Shown one piece after another: positions 60,279 to 64,000 of a stretch of 64,000 nucleotides of DNA. The DNA lies in assembly GCF_943193085.1 (NCBI RefSeq), contig NZ_CALPCU010000010.1, forward strand, positions 1 to 64,000. Direction: 5' to 3'. The notes below the pieces were generated by a model. It saw only the letters and a program-made list of their open reading frames with translations, was not told the DNA's origin and searched no databases. A program made the translations under genes and the position numbers. Position 1 is the stretch's first letter; every line of letters starts with the position of its first letter. This DNA comes from Vermiculatibacterium agrestimuris. GTDB lineage: Bacteria; Bacillota; Clostridia; Oscillospirales; Oscillospiraceae.

Positions 60279-61499
60279 TCACTCCGACTGGCGCATAACG
60301 CCCCGCTCCAGCATGTTCCGGATCTTTTCCTCTGGGAAGCCGAGCTCCTTCAGGATCTCCACGGACTGCTCGCCCACCTTGGGATAGGGGCGGTGAACCA
60401 CCAGCTCCTGCCGATCGCCAAACATGACCGGCGGCATGGGGATCATGGTCTTCGTCCCGTCCGGATGGGTATATTCCGTGACAAACCCGTTTTCCAGGGC
60501 CTGGGGATCTCTGTGGACGTCCACGCTGTGCATCACCTGATTGTAGGCGATGTCCTCCTCCTGCAGCCGCCTGCAGACCTCTTCCGTGGAAAGGCTCCCA
60601 TAGGCCTGCTCCAGCAGCTTGAGCAGCTCCTGCCGGTGCTCCAGCATGACGCTGTAGCTGGAAAAGCGGGTGTCCTCGTTCAGCTCCTCCAGTCCCAGCG
60701 CCTTCAGGTAGTGGGGCAGCTTGTCCTCGCTGAAGACCGAGGTCATGATCCAGTCTCCGTCCTTGGTGCGGTAGGTATTCACCAGGGGATCGCTGGGCGC
60801 GTTCCGGGTCTTGGGGTAGACCTCAGGGTGGTACTGGGTCTGCATCACCGACGACGAGGACGACCAGATGCCCGTGCCGTACAGGGTCACGCAGATTTCG
60901 CAGCCCTGGCCCGTCCGCTCCCTTTGGAACAGGCCGGTTCCTACGGCGCCGGCCAGCGCCGTGCCCGCCGCGTTGTCCCCCACGCCGTAAAAAGGGATGG
61001 CCGGGTCGCCGCCGCTCTCCACCTGGTCGATCATGAACCCGGTCTTGGCCCAGAAGGCCACCGTGTCGTAGCCGGCGTTGTCCTTCTCAGGGCCGTAGTT
61101 GCCAAAGCCGTTGATGGTGCCCCAGACCAATCTGGGGTATTTCCGGTGCAGGGTCTCGTAATCCAGTCCCCGCTTCAAAAGCGCCTTGGTTCTCCAGTTT
61201 GTGATGAAGACGTCCGCCTGGGCAAGGAGGGCATCCATGGCCTCCATCCCCTCCGGAGATTTCAGATCCAGCGCGATGGATCTCTTGTTGTAGTTGATAA
61301 AGCCAAAAAACGGGTTGCACGTATCGGAACAGGGCATATTGATGGTCGCGCCCACCGCCCGGTTCGGATCTCCCGCAAGCCCTTCCACCTTGATGACGTC
61401 CGCACCCCAGTCAGCCAGTATCTGCGCGCAGGCGGGGCCGGACATATACTGGCTCAGGTCGACCACCTTGATCCCCTTCAGGGGCATTGTCTCATTCAT
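60279..61499 (-). CDS. CaiB/BaiF family CoA-transferase
   Basis: This 406-residue type III CoA-transferase has KGIKVVDLSQYMSGP, ADWGADVIKVE, NKRSIALDLKSPEG, ITNWRTKALLKRGLDYE and the catalytic aspartate D175 in YGVGDNAAGT. It moves CoA between acids by a ping-pong-like mechanism; its size and features resemble FldA and HadA, which load phenyllactate and 2-hydroxyisocaproate. The GAGGT site precedes the ATG. It would make the 2-hydroxyacyl-CoA for the dehydratase. Confidence 0.94.
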   Translation of the reverse strand: MNETMPLKGIKVVDLSQYMSGPACAQILADWGADVIKVEGLAGDPNRAVGATINMPCSDTCNPFFGFINYNKRSIALDLKSPEGMEAMDALLAQADVFITNWRTKALLKRGLDYETLHRKYPRLVWGTINGFGNYGPEKDNAGYDTVAFWAKTGFMIDQVESGGDPAIPFYGVGDNAAGTALAGAVGTGLFQRERTGQGCEICVTLYGTGIWSSSSSVMQTQYHPEVYPKTRNAPSDPLVNTYRTKDGDWIMTSVFSEDKLPHYLKALGLEELNEDTRFSSYSVMLEHRQELLKLLEQAYGSLSTEEVCRRLQEEDIAYNQVMHSVDVHRDPQALENGFVTEYTHPDGTKTMIPMPPVMFGDRQELVVHRPYPKVGEQSVEILKELGFPEEKIRNMLERGVMRQSE

Positions 61500-61568
61500 A
61501 TTTTACCTCGCATAAGCCTGTGAGCCGTATAGGGCCACGTGTGTTCTAAAATGTTCAATCCGCCCGCC

Positions 61569-61611
61569 CTTCCCCATGGGTCGCACGGTTTTCATGGTGC
61601 CCATGGGGAAG
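61569..61611. promoter_or_regulatory. Long inverted repeat upstream of the CoA-transferase gene
   Basis: CTTCCCCATGGG (61569-61580) and CCCATGGGGAAG (61600-61611) are perfect 12-base arms with a 19-base spacer; each arm holds its own CCATGG palindrome. It lies in the only gap of note inside the block (191 bases between symporter and CoA-transferase genes) and has no T-run, so an activator site or an attenuating hairpin is more likely than a terminator. I see no gene in the gap. Confidence 0.5.
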
Positions 61612-61690
61612 AGCAATGGCGGATACATCTCTTTCTGTCAGTGTCCGTGCCCGGCGGCGCGGCGCTGTTTTACGCCGTTAGAGCAGGGTC

Positions 61691-63166
61691 TCAGATCTCG
61701 CAGTAGAAGGTCTTGACGACCTCCTTGCTGGGCTTCTCGGTCATCCTGCTGACAAGGATCATGATCAGGAAGGTGATGGGCATGGTGCAGACCATGGGGG
61801 CATTGTGCAGCACGGGAATGATATTGAACGAGTAGTTCACGATGTAGAACACCATGCCGAAGATCATGCCGGCTGCGGCGCCCTGCTTGGTCATCCTAGG
61901 CCAATACAGCGCCAGGACAATGGCGGGCAGGATGGAGCTGGCGCAGCCGCCCTGGCAGAAGTTCAGCAGCAGGTGGAGGGTGGAGGGCTCGGTAAGGGCG
62001 ATCAAGATGGTGGCCACGCCCAGGCAGATGGTGGTGATGCGCATGACCTTCTTCAGCTTGGCCGCGTCGGCCTCGGGATGAGCCCGCTTATATACGTCGT
62101 TGACCACAGCGCCGGCGACGCAGATAAAGATGGCGCCGATGGTGGACTGTCCGGCGCCCGCGGCGGCGGAGAGCACGATGCCGCCCAGGCCGGCGGGCAG
62201 GATCCCCATGGCCAAGGTGGAGGTGGCGTAGTCCACCATGGTCTCATCCAGCGCAGGGTCGAAGGCTCTGGCGGCGGCGCCGCCCATGCAGGCAAACAGG
62301 AAACCCCAGCACAGCAGCATGATGGTGCCGATGATCATGGCCCGCTTCATGGTCTTGGTGTTGTTGTAGGTCAGGGAACCCTGGACGACCCAGGGCTGGC
62401 CCACCGCCATCAGCGAATACATGACCCAGAACTCAAACAGGACAAGCATCGGGGTCACGCCGCCGTAGTTGGGCGTCAGCAGGGCGGGGTCGACGGTCTT
62501 GAGGGTGCCGAAGATGGCCTCAAAGGAGCCAAAATAATGCACGTAGCCGAACAGGAGGATCAGGGAACCGGCCAGCATGACGAAGCCCTGGATCACGGCC
62601 ACCATGGTCACGCCGGTCATGCCGCCCAGGGCGGTATACACGGTGATGATAAGTGCAAAAATGATCAGGGACACCCGATAGGGGATGCCGGCACTGGCCT
62701 CGATGGCCCGGGAGCCGCCGACGAACTCACCGGCCGCAGAGGCGGTGGAGAATACCACGGTGCAGATGACCAGCAGTACCACCACCAGCTTGGAGTTGTC
62801 AAACCGGGCCCTGAAAATATCGATCAGGGAATTGGCGTTGACACGGCGGCCCACAATGGCCATCCGCTTTCCGGTCAGCACCAGGGCCGCGAAGGTGACG
62901 GGGGCGATGTACAACAAAAGCAGCATCCAGCCGGGGCCATAGGCGGCGGACTTGCCCAGGCAGGCGATAAAGGTACCGGTGGAAACGGCGCCGGCGGAAA
63001 CTAGAATGGCAAGGCCCACAGCGCCGATGCGGCTCCCGCCCTTGAAGGTCTCCGCGGAGAAGTCTCCGCCCCCCTGCATCGCCTTGTTATGCTTTTTGAC
63101 ACCATAGGCGGTGGCGCCGACGACAACGATGAAGTACAGTAAAACGACTAACGATTGAATGTTCAT
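61691..63166 (-). CDS. Sodium:solute symporter (SSS family)
   Basis: This 491-residue carrier has about thirteen membrane segments and SSS-family features (GAVSTGTFIACLGKSAAYG, TAASAAGEFVGGSRAIEAS-like segment, TALGGMTGVTMVAVIQGF, SAAAGAGQSTIGAIF). SSS members take up sugars, amino acids, pantothenate or carboxylates with Na+. With the small DUF997-like gene directly upstream (15 bases) it resembles two-part PanF/YhdT carriers. It is probably the importer for the pathway substrate, an acid or an amide. Confidence 0.92.
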   Translation of the reverse strand: MNIQSLVVLLYFIVVVGATAYGVKKHNKAMQGGGDFSAETFKGGSRIGAVGLAILVSAGAVSTGTFIACLGKSAAYGPGWMLLLLYIAPVTFAALVLTGKRMAIVGRRVNANSLIDIFRARFDNSKLVVVLLVICTVVFSTASAAGEFVGGSRAIEASAGIPYRVSLIIFALIITVYTALGGMTGVTMVAVIQGFVMLAGSLILLFGYVHYFGSFEAIFGTLKTVDPALLTPNYGGVTPMLVLFEFWVMYSLMAVGQPWVVQGSLTYNNTKTMKRAMIIGTIMLLCWGFLFACMGGAAARAFDPALDETMVDYATSTLAMGILPAGLGGIVLSAAAGAGQSTIGAIFICVAGAVVNDVYKRAHPEADAAKLKKVMRITTICLGVATILIALTEPSTLHLLLNFCQGGCASSILPAIVLALYWPRMTKQGAAAGMIFGMVFYIVNYSFNIIPVLHNAPMVCTMPITFLIMILVSRMTEKPSKEVVKTFYCEI

Positions 63167-63181
63167 AAGCCCTCTCCTCTC

Positions 63182-63499
63182 TTATTTCTCAGTCTTCTGC
63201 TGATCGGCCTCTCCCTCTTCCTTCCCGTCGGCCGTCAGGGGGCAGTCCTTGATCAGAAGGGCTTGCACCACCAGGCAGATGGGATACACGACCACGGTAC
63301 CCACAGCGGCCATAAAGAACCACTTGGGGAAGCCCAGGATGTAGGTATAGGTCAGGGGATCCTGATTGGCGCCGACGAACCCCCAGTACCACACCCAGAT
63401 GGACAGGATCACAAAGGAAATCAGGAATATGATGAGCTCCTTTGTGGCCTGGGCCATACGCTTGTCCTCTTTCAAACCGTACTCCTTGATCAGATTCAT
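63182..63499 (-). CDS. Small membrane subunit of an SSS symporter (DUF997/YhdT-like)
   Basis: This 105-residue protein has a basic N-terminus, two membrane segments (about 22-42 and 55-80; LGFPKWFFMAAVGTVVVYP matches the DUF997 LGLPLWF motif) and a charged Glu/Lys tail. YhdT-type proteins always pair with SSS carriers as a small partner. AAGGAG precedes the ATG. 15 bases before the symporter gene. Confidence 0.82.
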   Translation of the reverse strand: MNLIKEYGLKEDKRMAQATKELIIFLISFVILSIWVWYWGFVGANQDPLTYTYILGFPKWFFMAAVGTVVVYPICLVVQALLIKDCPLTADGKEEGEADQQKTEK

Positions 63500-63540
63500 T
63501 TTCTTCTCTCCTTTTCCGTTTATTATGTCTCACAGCGCAT

Positions 63541-63572
63541 ATTGCCAAACACCGCCACCCTTGCGTGGCAAT
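63541..63572. promoter_or_regulatory. Inverted repeat between amidase and symporter genes
   Basis: ATTGCCA (63541-63547) and TGGCAAT (63566-63572) are perfect arms with an 18-base spacer, 42 bases upstream of the DUF997 start. Could be an operator or a processing hairpin; no T-run. Confidence 0.4.
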
Positions 63573-63585
63573 GTGTCAGTCGGGG

Positions 63586-64000
63586 TCAGCTCTCCGCCGG
63601 GGCGGCATGATCCAGCTTTGGGGCCCTCTTGTGGTAATCCGTCGCCTGCTGGAAGGCGTTGCCCACGCGGAAGCACATGCTCTCCTTAAAGGAGTCTGCG
63701 ATAATCATGATGCCGATGGGCATCCCCGCAGCGTCAAAACCGGCGGGGATATCCAGTGCGGGCTTGCCGGTAATGCTGGGGATCGCCGTATAGTGAAGGT
63801 TGGCGTGCAGGGGATCCTCCCGAACCCCCGGGGTGAACTCCACAACGGGATTCTCAATGGAAAGGGCCGTGTAGGGGACGGTGGGGGTGATGATCACGTC
63901 CACGTCCTTGAAGGCCTCCTCAAGCTCCGCCTTGATCAGCGTTCTGTACGCCAGGGCCTGGTAGTACTGCGTGCCGGCGATCATACAGCCCGCCTCCAAC
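63586..64000 (-). CDS. Amidase signature family enzyme, C-terminal part (cut by window edge)
   Basis: The frame is open to base 64000, so the start lies outside the window; about 138 C-terminal residues are visible. They match the end of amidase-signature enzymes: FKDVDVIITPTVPYTAL, HYTAIPSITGKPALDIPAGF and GMPIGIMIIADSFKE. The catalytic Ser-cisSer-Lys triad would be in the missing part. Such enzymes hydrolyse amides to acids and ammonia. Its position at the head of the block suggests that the substrate may enter as an amide. Confidence 0.88.
   Translation of the reverse strand, partial: LEAGCMIAGTQYYQALAYRTLIKAELEEAFKDVDVIITPTVPYTALSIENPVVEFTPGVREDPLHANLHYTAIPSITGKPALDIPAGFDAAGMPIGIMIIADSFKESMCFRVGNAFQQATDYHKRAPKLDHAAPAES

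Overview
This window most likely comes from the chromosome of a GC-rich, anaerobic, spore-forming Firmicute, probably a gut Oscillospiraceae/Ruminococcaceae relative. The reasons are the sporulation genes (spoVAC, spoIVB-spo0A, ylbJ, spoVB, a GerMN lipoprotein), the CIRCE-controlled hrcA-grpE-dnaK-dnaJ operon, a group-B-like [FeFe] hydrogenase, oxygen-sensitive 2-hydroxyacyl-CoA dehydratase genes, strong AGGAGG-type ribosome binding sites and TTG/GTG starts. The placement is inference; no rRNA gene lies inside the window.

Layout. 1-800: no protein gene that I can support; tandem strong leftward promoters that look like the head of an rRNA operon leaving the window, and before them a roughly 355-nt candidate structured RNA with its own UP-element promoter. 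803-1716: a stand-alone spoVAC behind a sigma-G-type promoter, and a membrane-anchored XRE regulator. 1.9-11.6 kb: DUF1653 protein, a UvrA-like ATPase, a polysaccharide-deacetylase lipoprotein, cytidine deaminase, a CbbX-like AAA ATPase, a cysteine-desulfurase-like enzyme and a MATE transporter. 11.7-16.6 kb: the heat-shock operon. 16.6-20.8 kb: a PMT-family glycosyltransferase, a histidinol-phosphatase-like PHP protein, rpiB and a GNAT protein. 20.9-28.8 kb: two leftward signalling operons. One couples a solute-binding lipoprotein to a YesM/YesN pair. The other runs HhH protein, response regulator, kinase, GerMN lipoprotein and two HAD phosphatases with 4-nt overlaps. 28.9-35.3 kb: a DacF-type carboxypeptidase, a TSCPD protein, a ROK kinase, a P-type ATPase and a Bax-inhibitor-1 protein.

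35.5-50.8 kb: spoIVB-spo0A (a TTG start and an incomplete acidic pocket in Spo0A), a phosphopantetheinyl transferase, a third two-component pair, degV and a tetR gene served by face-to-face consensus promoters, ylbJ whose ribosome binding site lies in a hairpin, the hydrogenase, a P-loop ATPase, a flavodoxin, a decayed hxlR/flavin-reductase locus, a DUF554 protein and spoVB.

50.9-64.0 kb: the most notable block, twelve leftward genes that look like one catabolic or electron-accepting pathway. They are an amidase (cut by the window edge), a two-part Na+/solute symporter, a CaiB-type CoA-transferase, two crotonases, a sigma-54-type activator, a two-subunit 2-hydroxyacyl-CoA dehydratase with its activator, and two acyl-CoA dehydrogenases. 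The parts suggest this order: import of an acid, or release of one from an amide; CoA transfer; radical dehydration of the 2-hydroxyacyl-CoA; then reduction or hydration of the enoyl-CoA. The substrate cannot be read from the sequence. No IS element, CRISPR array, prophage or tRNA was seen.
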